From contig BSYQ01000016.1 of the NCBI GenBank assembly GCA_030272585.1, positions 1,178,001 through 1,242,000 on the forward strand: a stretch of 64,000 nt of DNA, in the 5' to 3' direction. Shown one piece after another: positions 24,503-35,352 of this stretch (positions are counted from its first letter, which is position 1; each line of letters opens with the position of its first letter). The DNA comes from Bryopsis sp. KO-2023 (Eukaryota; Chlorophyta; Ulvophyceae; Bryopsidales; Bryopsidaceae). Under the pieces are notes generated by a model. It was given only the letters and a program-made list of their open reading frames with translations, searched no databases and was not told the origin of the DNA. A program made the position numbers and the translations under genes.

Positions 24503-24691
24503 ATGCCACTGATGTGTCGAAAACCAAATCGACAAATAGACAAATCGGGTGAGGTGGCGTTTTACTATTTCGCGTTCCTGGTACCGATTCTGCACATTCT
24601 GCAGCGTTTCCTCTTGACATGGAGGTGGAATTCAGCCACTACTTGCCGCTCCACATACATTCCCAGCCATGTGTTATTCCAATTACAGTAA
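24503..24691 (+). CDS. possible small one-pass membrane protein
   Basis: An open frame of 62 residues starts MPLMCRKPNRQIDKSG and runs into a strongly hydrophobic segment (VAFYYFAFLVPILHILQRFLL) followed by TWRW. It lies head-to-head with SEL1L, 260 bases from its start, and so could share that promoter. A donor-like AG|GTGGAA occurs soon after TWR (near 24623), so the gene may continue by splicing into DNA near 24813 (a CAG acceptor). No known family is recognised. Chance is a real alternative, but the composition is not homopolymeric. Confidence 0.3.
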   Translation: MPLMCRKPNRQIDKSGEVAFYYFAFLVPILHILQRFLLTWRWNSATTCRSTYIPSHVLFQLQ

Positions 24692-25651
24692 TAAAAAGAG
24701 GACATCCCAGCGGTGCCCAGCTTCGTTGACAATGAAGTTCAACTTCAGTAGCAAGGAGGAAAACCCACCACCCAGCATGGTTTCTCTGTGCATCGTTTTT
24801 CAGGATATTTTTATGGCAAGGGGTCTGAACTCTCAGTTCTGGTGCTTGGCACCAATTTCATGAGTTGGGCTCCGCAAGCAGCTCTGTGCAAATCTTTAAA
24901 TCATGAGACAGATAATGCTGCTGATGAAAGCTGGAGGAAAACTTGGATTTATTCATCACTTCTTGATGCAAACAGGTCATTCATTCTCAGCCGCAGGATC
25001 CTCAAATCTACTTTACAGTATGAAAGTGAGTCCCCCATGGCTGACAGGGGTTGACAAAAGGTCAAAGCAACAGTCTGCAGCTGCACATGGACCTTGGTGT
25101 GAATTGGTGCTGCCCATGTTTAGCTTGATCGTGGAATCCCATGATGTTTCATTCAAGTGACTGTTGCAATAGCATAATTGAATGGCTTTTTTGTTCGAGA
25201 AGTCAAACCCCCTTTGTAAAAAAGTTGTCTTTCACATCCAGTGTCTGTTGCTGGACCCCTCGGTGTTGAAAGTCAGGGGAGCTGCTCATTCGAGGCTTTC
25301 CCAGGGATCAAAACTCGCATAGTGATGAACATTGTCATAAATAGGACCTTGTTTCAGATGAACACAAGTTGTGACAACTTTGAGTTTCATCATCAAAAAC
25401 TCACTGTTTCCTTCTGAGTTGGGAAGCAATATTCAGACACTCTTGGTCAGTGAGGAAAGTAACAGTGACATATTGTAGCAAGCGCTGAGGTGAGGTTCTA
25501 AACCCCTAGCCAGCTCAGACATCAACTCCTAAATCGAAGTCCCACTGAAATACAAACCATTCAACAAAAAATCCACAGTTCTGCTTGAACAGAATCCATG
25601 ACCCGCAGATTCTGCAGCGAAACCTTCGTACAATCTTGTTACAGAACCTAT

Positions 25652-25690
25652 CACTACCCAGCTGCTTCCCAAGCAGCTCCCACGAAGTCG
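25652..25690 (+). repeat. 39-bp dispersed repeat, copy B
   Basis: Inverted partner of 18483-18521 (38 of 39 bases). It contains the perfect hairpin AGCTGCTTCCCAAGCAGCT and encodes HYPAASQAAPTKS on the plus strand. Downstream codons also resemble copy A (S-V-P-W-H-S-N-F against S-S-P-Y-D-S-R-F), which suggests both are pieces of one former coding sequence. Confidence 0.85.
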
Positions 25691-27876
25691 GTACCGTGGC
25701 ATTCTAATTTCTGTATGGTTTTCACTGGAACATTGCCCCAGTTCTCTTTGACCAGGAACATGTGGCCCATTTTTCGCTGGCGTTCTGAGCAACGTTCGGT
25801 CAACAAGAAACGGAAAGGATACGCTTTGGCTTCTCAGCTATGGACCCTCTCAGCTGGTGCATTGCGGGCCAAGGTGACTGTGACTTCGCCAAACCGAAAT
25901 CTGTTGTGGTCAAAGCGAGGGCAGTTGCTCATGCGCTAACCGACGGACACTGCTCGCGAGGTGAACGGCCCTTCGATAACCCCTGTTTCTTCCTTTACCA
26001 CAGTTTCGCAATCGACCTGGAGAAGTTTTGTTTGAGTGGGGGCCACTGTGTTTTTGGAAGTGAAGCTTATCCCTATTCGTTTTCAATGCATTCCAGCCCG
26101 CGTGAACGAAGGATACGTCTCTCGACCCACCTTGTCTTTTTTCTCGCTGTAACTCCAGGGCACTGGAACGAAGACGCGGACGGCATCCTTGCTCTAGTAC
26201 AAACGTTCGCCATTTGTTTCAGCATGCTCGTGACGACTAAGAAGACGTCCACCGGTCCATCAACGCCAACCCTGATTCCCAGGTCTCGATACGGGTTCTG
26301 TCAACTACACTGGCCCTTAGGAACTAGATTCCTGGACCTCCTTCCTGAGATAGGGAATGGGACCGCTCCGTGGTGAAATTTTCGCCAAAGCAATCCAAAC
26401 ATCGGTGAGCAACCCACGTTCGGAGACGTCCGTGCCGAGACGGGAAGGAACTTCTGGGAAGTCCTGTGGAGGGTCCAGCCCAAGAGCCAGGAGGGGGAGT
26501 GGGGCCCCCTCCCGGTCCTCGCATGGCGTTCCTCTGTTGACTCCAGTGCATTACTAATGCTACCCAGTGCAGGTATGTCAGTCCCCACACCCTTGCCACC
26601 ATTCTGCTGTATATTGGTGGTCCTCCACTGAGTCATATTTCAGACTGCTTTTTTTCCTTATTCGCACAGGGACGGCGTGATCTCACCTGGAGAAGAAACT
26701 GACAGAGGGTTGGGGTGATTTGACTGGGATTGGGGGAAATCACTTGTGGGTAGGGAAGTACTGTTTGGCTTAGATCCCATGGAAAAAAATTAATAATTTT
26801 CCCACTGAGAAATTTCAGTAACAGAGTTTTTGGAAAGGGTATATGGTGGAGTTGGTTTTTTCCGTCGTTTTAATATCTTGAGAACAGAGTGATTTAGTGA
26901 AAAATTTATCAGAAACTTTCTTGAAGAGGAAAGATGTTTGTCAGTGGTCCATATCAGTGACAGGGTTTATCTGGGTTCGATCCCTGGAGGCCTCTGAAGT
27001 GGGCTGGAGACTGGGCAGAACCAGGTTTTCTGTGACTGAATTTTTTCAAGGATGGATTCTCACAGCGGGGCCTTACCAGATAAAAAACACCACAAGGAGA
27101 GAAACCCCTTGTGCCTTTCCACAAAAGAAAATACAGGAAAAGAAAAACAGGAATTGGAAAAGAGAAACCACCAAAAATTAACAGTAGTCTAGACTAGTGG
27201 CAGTGTTTCTCTCTCCCAATCGACGGAATATTTTTTTCTTTTTTTTTGCCCTTCCTTTCACTTGATAACCTGCTGAGATAATCAAATCCTTCACGTCGTT
27301 TTTTCTTCTGGTTGTGTTTGTTTGTTTTCCCGCTGAATTTGTGTTATCTTCTGAAGTGGCTTCAAAATACAAATTCAAAATTCACAATCTATGTTTCGAT
27401 CGTATTGTTCACTCAAAAAGAAAAAAAAAAACATAATTCACAGGAGTGTAATTTTTAAACATTCCCTTACCTTGCAAATCCCCAAAAAACCAGAACAAAA
27501 TGAATTAAAATAAAACACCAATTCGAATTGCTGTGCACAGTACATTGTGGTTGGGGGGCTGCGGTCCACCACGGAAGGGATGAAATTCGGCTGTGTTGCT
27601 GGAATAAAAGGGGTGGGGGGAAGCGTTGTGACTCGATCTCGTGAACACATTTTCTATTTTGGGGAAAGGGGGATTTCCTTGTGCTGGCAGTGGCTGTCGC
27701 CGTCAAAAACAACCGCCTTTTCTGCGTATTTTTCTCACGGTCGAGCGTACAGCGGCCTTTGGAGAACAGCGCGCGGGGTGGCCATTTATTTTTGAGGGCA
27801 ATACGTCACGGCAGCGTCCAGCGACCAGGGTGGAAAGCAAGAAACACAGTGCTGGCGTGGAAACCAATCTGTCGGG

Positions 27877-28755
27877 ATGGGCGGTCCGATGGTCGAGAGT
27901 GAAGGGGACTATGGACGAATGAACGATCGACTGCAGAATATACAGTCCGTCGTGAGAGGTATGCTAGGGCGAATTGAACAGCTGAAGAAAAAAACCCGAA
28001 AGGGACGAGTCCAAAAGGCCGACAACAGCAGCAGCACTGCGATCGAGTGCAGGGGAAGCCCCGGGGTGAAAAATTGCTTGTTCGAATTTGGACCCCGGAC
28101 GCCCAGTCCTCCCCCGGCGCAGCTGAGGGAAGCCACGCCGCCGAACTCGCCGAAAAGATTTCCGAAAGAGTTTTCGCCCCCACCCCGTTTGGAACGGGAA
28201 GATCCCCCCTCCCCTCGACATCATTTTGCCAAAGACGGGTCCCCTCCCGCTCGTGGTGCCGTCGATGAGGGCGACAGGGCTTGCGGCAGTGTGTGGGGCT
28301 CGTACCCGGGTCCCGCTTCCAGGAAGTTCATGGCGATAGTGAGGATGCTCGAAAGGGGGGAGCTGCCTGGAGGGATCCGCGTGGATATCCGGGCCGTTCC
28401 GCCGAACCCGTGGGCGCCCTTGACCCCAATGACTAAGACTTTGCCTTTTCACCCGTGGCGAGGGAAAGTGAAACGCGGGCTCCACGAAATAGGATTGGGT
28501 TTGGAGAATCCGGGGAAGGCACAGTCTAAGAGCGGAGCGTTGTCCAGCGGGTTGGAAACCAGCGAGAGGGATCTAGGTGGGTTTGAATTCAGTTTCAACG
28601 TCGCGTCGGTGGAGCCCGTGTCCCCACCAAAGGATTGCGCTTTCAGTTTCTCCGCGGGTTCGGCCGGGGGGTCGAATCCGTTCGAATTCGGATCCGCAGG
28701 GCAGGCCGGCGACAAAAAGGATGACGTATTCGTGTTTGGGAAGGGGTCTGGTTGA
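27877..28755 (+). CDS. proline-rich protein with KPWE-like (PEX39-type) module
   Basis: Intronless gene of 292 residues with GC-rich codons. A basic, weakly coiled N-terminus (about 15-45) is followed by a Pro/Arg-rich disordered stretch (PPNSPKRFPKEFSPPPR). At about 150-200 comes a compact module: FMAIVRMLERGELPGGIRVD, then PPNPWAPLTP, then LPFHPWRGK. This order (helix, G-x-L-P-x-G-I-R, then a short P-W motif) resembles the KPWE module of the peroxisomal import factors PEX39/C6orf226 and PEX14-related proteins. Here, however, the terminal K-P-W-E is H-P-W-R. The C-terminal 90 residues are disordered with FG-like patches: FEFSF, FSFSAGS, FEFGSAG and VFVFGKG. An FEFG also lies near residue 68. 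Family assignment is from memory and moderate. A role in peroxisomal import is inference. Confidence 0.55.
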   Translation: MGGPMVESEGDYGRMNDRLQNIQSVVRGMLGRIEQLKKKTRKGRVQKADNSSSTAIECRGSPGVKNCLFEFGPRTPSPPPAQLREATPPNSPKRFPKEFSPPPRLEREDPPSPRHHFAKDGSPPARGAVDEGDRACGSVWGSYPGPASRKFMAIVRMLERGELPGGIRVDIRAVPPNPWAPLTPMTKTLPFHPWRGKVKRGLHEIGLGLENPGKAQSKSGALSSGLETSERDLGGFEFSFNVASVEPVSPPKDCAFSFSAGSAGGSNPFEFGSAGQAGDKKDDVFVFGKGSG

Positions 28756-31268
28756 AATGGGAGGAGGCGGGAATGAATTTTATCGAAACTGGATAGAAGC
28801 GGGAAGAGTAATGCTTGCAAAGAAAGGGGGTCCAGGAAGAAGAAAAAAAAAAAGGGTTGCAAAATAAGAGGCCTTGATGGAAAAAGGACTATGTCCCCCG
28901 AGGAGAAAAAAAAAGGGAAGCAAGAAATCGAGAAGATCTTTTTGTTGTTTTTTTGCGTGCATTTGTTGTTTTGGTTGGAGAGGGGGTAAAGCAAAAAAAA
29001 GGAAACAGAGAGGCCTTGCTTCTATTCTTATTAATTGGGCGGGTAATAAGTTGGAAGTGTTTCTTTGAAAGAAATGTTTTTTTTTCCTGCAGATTGGTTT
29101 GCAGCGAATGGATGGGTTTTTTGGAAAAGAAAAAAAGGTGAAAGGAGGAGGGAAACAAAGAAAAAAAAATCGAAAATCATACTGGGTAGTGTGTGTGTTT
29201 TTGAGTGAGGTCGCAGGAGGAGGAGAAAAAAAGGGGGGATTCAAAAAAAAGAAAAAAGAAAATCTTGTTACTTCTTTTTGGAGGGATGGTCGAGAGGATT
29301 CGGGGATCTTTTTTTTTTTTTTTTCTTTTTTTTCGCTCCGAAAAAAAAGATTCAAGGGACAAGGTATGTGTGTGGAAAATTCCGAGACGGTCGAGGGGTT
29401 GGAGAAAAAGGAAAGGAAAAAAAAAAAAAAAGCGTGTGTTGAGTTGCAGCGAACTTTTGTGGAAGTGTTTTGTGTGTCGGATGGAGGATTGCCCTCATGC
29501 ACGGATCGAAATTATTTTTTTTGTTGGGAGGGGGGAGTAAAAGATTGTGAAAGAAAATTAAACAGGTTGTTTTTTTTGCGGTGGGGAGGGGGGAAGAGTT
29601 TACAGGGGGGAAAAAAAAAACAAGCTGAATTTTTTTTTTTTGAGAGAGGGAGGGAGGGAAGAGCATAATAAGTTATGTTTTGGGGAAAACAGGTTACCGA
29701 AAAAAGAAAATGGGGTGGCAGTGGAAAAGATGGTTCCGGCTGGTATTTTGTGTTGCTGTTTTTTTTTTTTTTCAAAAAAGAAAAGCATGGGGAAGGGACA
29801 TGCACCAGTGAAGATTAAGAGGGAAGGTATAAAAGGGGAAAAAAAAAGTAAAAGTAAATCAAAAATGAGGTAGAACTAGGGGAGGGTGTCAGGGGAAAAA
29901 AAAATCAGAAAATGGATTAGTAAGTTGCTTAGGGGTGTCATTTTTTTTTGTTTTGGAATGTTGGTCACCTCTTTGGTTAGGGGGTGAAAAAGAAAAAAAA
30001 CTAAAAATAGATACTTGGGGTTCAGGGGATAAAGCTCAGGTTTGGAGGAAATACAAACAGTGGGGCAGAGGGGAAAGCAATTTTCCCCCAAAAAAATCAA
30101 TTTTACTCAATCGCCTGCTGTTATGGGAACTGTGGTTGTTGGTGTGGAAGTGTTTGTTTTAGCAAGGATATTTTGAAGGATCTTTGCATTGGCTTTAGGT
30201 GTTCGAAAAAAAAAAAAAAAACAAGGAAAAAAAAATACATATACGTAGGCAAGTGGTACGTCTATGTGTACATCAAAAAAAAAAAAAAAAAAAAAAAAAG
30301 AGGGGGGAGGGAAAGAAAGGCAGTCGCTCGTTTGCCAGTTTTTGAAACAAAAACTTTGGGGGGGAAGGGGTATGGAAAAAAAGAAAGTTGAGAAAAAAAC
30401 AAAAGGGATGTGGGAAAAGAAAGGCGTTTTGGAAATTGTGTGTAACATGTTGGGTCTTTTTTGCTAAAACAAGGTGCAAGGCTTCAATCAAACATTGTTC
30501 GTGGAATCTGTGTGTGAGGTGTTTTCCACCCACACAGGATCAAACTTCAATCAGAGCCCAAATCGAACCATTTGCCTTCTGTTTGTGTGGGATGGCAAAA
30601 AATAAGGATGAAAGCACTCACTTTTCATTAGAGTTGCAAGACTACAGTACCTGCATTTGTGTCTGCCACATGATAATCAGCCCTTAAAAAATCCTATCTT
30701 CGAATATTTTCCTTACAATTTCCATATAAATGTAACCCACTCGTACAAATTTCGTTCGCAAGATTATCTCCAGTGCGAGGAAAATATGAGTAACCTTCCC
30801 CTGCAGAGTCTCTTAAGAGGTCTCTATGTTCGTCTTGAATTCGGGGCGGTGGAATACGCTTTGCATTTTGATTTTCTCATCCAAGATCCAGGCGATTCCA
30901 GTTGCTGCTGGGGTTGCTGCCCTGGATATAGTGACTTGGACACAGGAAATCCCATGCAACCCCATGTCTCAGGACCTATTTTTTAACTCGTACAACCACA
31001 GTGACATAAATCCCCTTCATTGTGATCTTTCCTCCCAAAGAGAATCTCCCTGCAACTCTGCAAACCGCTCCACTTACAGGGCTATGGCCTTATCGATAGG
31101 TCTTCTGTTGATGAAACCCAATCCAGGGGTGGATGTCCCCATCAAGAATTCATCCTAGCCTTTGCCCAGGGAGTTATCAGCCTACCCCTATTTCAGGTAT
31201 TGTTTTCAAGGGAGGGGTTCATCCTCCAGCGAGACTGGGGGAAAACACTGACGTCTAGAGGATCCCTG
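28756..31268. other. intergenic between convergent genes, homopolymer-rich
   Basis: From 28756 to 30480 the plus strand is almost purine- and T-run only, with A runs up to about 22 bases at 30277-30299. Open frames here are artefacts of those runs. From 30650 to 31190 the sequence is normal in complexity, with an open plus-strand frame at 30657-30986 that ends in a stop and has no recognised domain. I see no supportable gene. Confidence 0.5.
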
Positions 31269-31823
31269 CTACTCCAAGTAGAACATTTTCGCCCCCACGT
31301 CCGACACAATCCAGTCGAACCCCTCCACCAGGCCCTCCCCCGTCACCGCGCTGCACCGGACGATTTTCCAGTGGCGTTTCCTCATTTTCTTGAGCTCCAA
31401 GACGTCTTCGATTTCTTCCACCGACAGCGCCCCATCGATATCTTGTTTGTTGGCCAATACCATAAGCGTCGCGCCCTCCAGCCTCTCTTCTTTCAGCAAT
31501 TTGTGCAGCTCCTCCGCGCAATCCTCCAGGCGAAGCTTGTCTGCGCTATCCACCACCCACACCAACCCATCCGTTCTCTCGTAATAATTCCGCCAGTAAG
31601 CGCGCAGAGTCCTCTGACCCCCAACGTCCCAGATGTTCAGGCGATATTTCCCGTACGTCATGGACTTTATGTTGAAACCCAGAGTGGGGCTGATCGTGGA
31701 TATGTCCTCGGCGTTCAATCTCTTCACGACGGTCGTTTTCCCTGCGTTGTCCAGACCCACCATCAGCAGGCGCATCTCTTTTTCCTTGCGTTTCGCCTTA
31801 CGAATGATGGTGTGCAGCCCCAT
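31269..31823 (-). CDS. ARL2: ARL2-like small GTPase
   Basis: Intronless gene of 184 residues, the same length as human ARL2. It has the Arf-family G motifs: GLDNAGKTT (P-loop, about 23-31), the switch region [33 protein letters not shown] and CSAVTGEGL. The N-terminus [21 protein letters not shown] matches ARL2, which begins MGLLTILKK. ARL2 is not myristoylated despite its Gly2. Homologues act with tubulin cofactors and ELMOD GAPs in tubulin folding, microtubule behaviour and mitochondria. The ATG at 31821-31823 is chosen because the ARL2 family begins exactly there. The frame is open further upstream, but that extra sequence has no family support. It lies head-to-head with the COA1-like gene. 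Confidence 0.96.
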   Translation of the reverse strand: MGLHTIIRKAKRKEKEMRLLMVGLDNAGKTTVVKRLNAEDISTISPTLGFNIKSMTYGKYRLNIWDVGGQRTLRAYWRNYYERTDGLVWVVDSADKLRLEDCAEELHKLLKEERLEGATLMVLANKQDIDGALSVEEIEDVLELKKMRKRHWKIVRCSAVTGEGLVEGFDWIVSDVGAKMFYLE

Positions 31824-32191
31824 CTTGCTTCGCTTGTGATTTACCAATCCTGGGTATAAACCTGGATCCGTGTCTTTCCTTTTCTGGAGACCTTCCACCC
31901 AACGCAAAAAGACAGTTTCTTGGGCAGAACTCCACAACAGGGCTCAAACTCAAAAAACTCAACGCCAGCAAAATCACATTAACGAGAAAATCAAAAGTCC
32001 AATTGCAAAAATGAGATATTCTCTTTTTTCAAGGGGGGAAAAGAAAGCACCGACAGCAAGAAACGCAAACTAAACACAAAAAGTGGGTTGTAATTATCGA
32101 TTGTTGATTGATTGAAAAACAAAAAGCATCGGTCGAGAGGTTGCGGCGTTGAGAACGAAAAGGAAAGAAAAAAGAAAGAAAAAAAACAAAG
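31824..32191. promoter_or_regulatory. shared ARL2 / COA1-like divergent promoter
   Basis: A 368-base gap separates the start codons of two divergently transcribed genes, so both promoters and 5' leaders must fit here. No TATA box is obvious, and no TGACGT motif was seen in this particular gap. The call rests on gene layout only. Confidence 0.6.
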
Positions 32192-33362
32192 ATGGTTTCG
32201 CCTCGCATCCGTGAATTGCTGTGGAGGAGCGGAGGTGCCGGTTTGTTGGGCCTCACTGTGTGGCAGTTGGCGGACGCTGTGACGGACACGCTCGTTTTCA
32301 GACAGTGTAGAAAGTAGGCAGAAAATTCCATCAAGTCCCTGCTCGTTTGTAAACTGTACGACAGGGGATGAGGTCTCCTTGGCAAACAAACAATTTCATG
32401 AAATATCGATTATTTATTTATATTTTTTTTAATTGTGAGATCGTTTACTCTCTGTGGGGAGGAACAAGTGAACAATCAAAACGGAGCTGAGATGAAGTTT
32501 TTGTTTCGATTTTTCTTGCTAAAGTAAAGCCGCTCAAAAAGCCAGCCTTCAATTTCTTTTTTCCTTAAATTTTTCAACACATCATCCCTCCCCTCAACAT
32601 TGAACCTGATCCTTCACTCCAAATGGACTGCAGCAATATTCATCGCTGTTTTTTCGCCAGACAGGGTCTGAGGTTGGCCAAGGAAAACGCTGAGCTGTGT
32701 GAGTTATTGGGGGCACCCCTGTCGGCCGGACCTTGGTACAATGCCAGTCTTGCCTTTTCTCATGATGGCTTTTTAGCAAATTGCATGTTCCGTGTGGACG
32801 GTGCGAACTGCAGCTCAGATGTTACCGTTAGGGTGAGTAGGAGAAAGGGGGGAAGAGTGAGAAGGCCCCATATCACTCTTTTATCACGGAAGACAAAAGA
32901 GATTGCGATGTGGGGTTTTCCAACCTCGACATAATAAACTTGAAGGAAAAATGAAAGAAGGGAGAAGGGAGTTTTTGTCTTGCTTATATGAGCGTGTCGG
33001 GTTCCATGCAACACATTTTAAATCTGGAAAAGAAAAAACGGATATATATGGTAAGGGACTGATCATCCTGGGTATTGCTTTAGAAACAGACAGGCTGTGT
33101 TTTATGGACATTGTGTTTCTGCCTTTCGATTTGTGAGCAGGCCATCAGGAAGCCAGGCAAAATGGGAAACTTCTTGTATTGCACCGTGGGGGCTGCCGAG
33201 TGGAAGGTCCTGACATGCGATGCAACGTTGGCTTTGGGGGGGGTGGCTCGACGGCTGAATTTAGTGGACCTCATATCGCAGCCTTTGGGGGCAACACCAC
33301 GAATGCCCATGAGTCATCCCCATGCCGTCGGCAAGATCAAATCAGTTGAGCAGAAGTCTTGA
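32192..33362 (+). CDS. COA1/TIM21-like cytochrome oxidase assembly protein
   Basis: Three exons in phase (32192-32313, 32661-32832, 33141-33362) give 171 residues. The N-terminus (MVSPRIRELLWRSGGAGLLGLTVWQLADAV) joins an amphipathic start to one hydrophobic segment, as for a mitochondrial inner-membrane protein. The following domain reads LRLAKENAELCELLGAPLSAGPW, then YNASLAFSHDGFLANCMFRVDG, then TVRAIRKPGKMGNFLYCTVGAAEWKVL. This pattern (N-x-x-V/L-x-x-L-L-G-x-P-L, a strand with G, then a closing W-x-V-L strand) is that of the Coa1 superfamily, which supports early COX1 assembly in complex IV. The assignment comes from pattern memory and could instead point to a TIM21-like protein of the same fold. 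The exon junctions are secure. Its 3' end faces CFAP119, 239 bases away. Confidence 0.68.
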
Positions 33363-33601
33363 TCGATGTATTCACTTTGGAATAGGAAGCTTGGAGGGGG
33401 AAATGAAAAGGATTCGAAGCAATAAGTATTTTTTTTATTTTTTTTTCTGGTTTGCAATGGTGCTGTTTCATGTATGAGTAAGAACTGAGGTTTTCTCGTC
33501 TGATGTGCGAGCAACTTCAAAATATTATTAGGATGGAGGAGAGGACCTCCAGTCCATGCCATGCTCCAGCTAAACTGTTGTTTTAAGGTTGAAAGAATCG
33601 T

Positions 33602-34804
33602 TTAACTGTTCTCAGCATTTGTTGCAGTCCCTTCCAAAGTGTCGATTCTTGCTTGAAGGGATGCCCTCTGCTCTTCGAATTGCTTTTCCATGGTGGTTCG
33701 CAGGAGCTCCATTTCCTTCTTGACCACGATTCTCACTCTTGTTTGGATCTCGTCCGGAATGGCCCTTTCGTATTCCTCTTTCAGCTTCAGTTGCCTTTGG
33801 GCCTCCTCCTCCTTTTCCCGCTCTTCGGCAGCCACTCGATCTTCCTCCTATATTAGCATTCATGCGTTTTGTGACATTGCGTAAACAGCTGTTAAACCCC
33901 TGGAGATATTCTGAAGGCATTTTCGTTTTTTCCCCCCCCCCCCCCCCCCAGTAGAAAAAAAGACTTGCTGCACTTTGCAATGCAAAGTTATGTTTTGGAT
34001 TGGGCTATTTCACTGATTAATAATAAAGTTGATAATAAAAAGAATCAATAGTAAAAGGAAAGAAAGCTTCATCAGCTCTCAGAGTTGGAACCTCCAAACA
34101 CCGTTTTTCTGAGGTTTCAAGTGACATCATGCATGGCACGACATGCAATTCTGTTCCACGTAACGCCAACTGGAAAATGTAACGCAAACTGTTGGAAATT
34201 TCACAAAAGAAGCTGATGGCCATTCACCCACCTCTTTCTCCTTTCTCTTCTGCTCCACGATCTCGTTGTGCTCTTCCTCAGTCATGGCCTCAGCCAACGG
34301 AGGGAGAGAGGGCGGCGTTTCGACCACCTCCTTAACGTGACGAGAGGTAACGTTCATCGTAACGCGGTCGGTGAACGCATATTGGTACAGCTTATAATGC
34401 CTGTAGTAGGTGTCCAGCATCCATTCCGTGATCCGCGCCACGAGCTTCACACAAAAAACGCCCACACTGAAGGGCGGCCTCTGGACGCTGTGTAAAAGCA
34501 ACGTCTGCTTGAAAAGAGTAAAGCTCTCATCGATCGTCAGGCGGCGCTTTACTGACGCTTTATGGACGTCTTTCACGATGGAGATCAGGCACGAGAGCTG
34601 ATCGTCTTCGAACCCCGCCTCCTGCGCGAATTTGAAGGTGAAAACGTACAAGTCCAGCTCGATCGAGTTGCGGGCATCGTTCAGATCGCTCAGTTCAAGG
34701 ACGTAGGCCAAGACGTCACGAGGCTCCTTTCCATTTTCCTCTGCGGTTCTTAGGGTTTGAAGGTGATCTTTTTTGATGTCTGCCCATGTGAGGAATTGGG
34801 ACAT
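33602..34804 (-). CDS. CFAP119: CFAP119 / axonemal central-pair C1a-32 subunit
   Basis: Two exons in phase (34804-34232, 33847-33602) give 272 residues. The core (about 45-150) has the features of the C1a-32/CFAP119 (CCDC189) family: a helix-rich block with YVFTFKFAQEAGF, LTIDESFTLFKQTLLLHSV, then QRPPFSVGVF and MLDTYYRHYKLYQYAFT. The HSV-RPPFS and TYYRHYKLYKY-type blocks are very close to the animal protein. A C-terminal coiled coil (AEEREKEEEAQRQLKLKEEYE) makes up exon 2. Homologues sit in the C1a projection of the central-pair apparatus and influence flagellar beating. The frame is open upstream of the ATG but meets a stop before any other ATG, so MSQFLTWADIKK is taken as the start. The intron carries an 18-base C run at 33932-33949. 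Confidence 0.9.
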
Positions 34805-35352
34805 GTCCTCGATTCGCAAACGAAGAAAGTCAGACAGAGGAGGTGACGTCTCTTGTGACGGTAAAGTCGTCAGGTGGGTTTGCTCGTGGTCGAAGGCCCG
34901 AAAAATATAGAAATGTCGTCACAATACGAGTTAACCGTTGGGGAGAGGAAGAGTTCACGACCCCAAGTGTATGTTCAGTCCGCGAAACAAGCACCCCACC
35001 GTCACAGGATGTTATAAGGTTTCATGGAGAAGCTGGAGGCAAACTCCTTGTTGATCAGTATGGTGGAAGTTAAGAGCGCTGCTGAGTGGCTGAGCCTTGA
35101 AGATTGGATGAAGGCGCCAGGGCTTCCAGCACATCCAGCGCAGTGCAAGGAAAGGGCACTCCATTGCGGGACGCCAGATGGCCATCTGACAGCCATGCTG
35201 GTGCTCTACATGACAAATCCCATCTCTTTGTGACGAAATTTCCTGTGGTGCCTTACGTGAAGCTCCCTGGGGACTGGCTCTAGACGTTAAAACGCGAAAA
35301 TAATCGTCAAGGAAAGAGTTCTTGATCATTCCACTCGTCTGCGAACGGACGC
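34805..35352. promoter_or_regulatory. shared CFAP119 / MsrA divergent promoter
   Basis: A 548-base gap between divergent start codons. It contains TGACGTC at 34844-34850 and a second TGACG at 34856-34860, close to the CFAP119 start. A plus-strand open frame (35024-35233) lies inside but shows no domain and probably is leader or chance. Confidence 0.6.

Larger units (their letters stand above)
24245..27876. other. intergenic region upstream of SEL1L
   Basis: This 3.6-kb stretch begins with the SEL1L promoter, which contains GGACGTCT at 24457-24464. It has several open frames of 80-180 codons on the plus strand (for example from the ATG at 25840) that match no family I know and lack a phase-consistent exon chain. 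Copy B of the 39-bp repeat lies at 25652-25690. The last 200 bases are the promoter of the KPWE-like gene and hold TACGTCA at 27802-27808. Confidence 0.45.

Noticed and set aside
25840..26376. 178-codon plus-strand open frame
   Set aside because: Starts with ATG but shows no recognised motif, no splice partner and unusual Cys/Ser/His-rich composition. It is left as intergenic.
26930..27000. tRNA-like stretch with a GGTTCGATCCC B-box and pairing T-arm
   Set aside because: Only about four of seven acceptor pairs form, and there is no proper D or anticodon arm. At most it is a tRNA-derived relic.
28780..30533. Series of open frames on both strands up to 240 codons
   Set aside because: Translations are runs of F, K, S and P from homopolymer tracts, with no domain.
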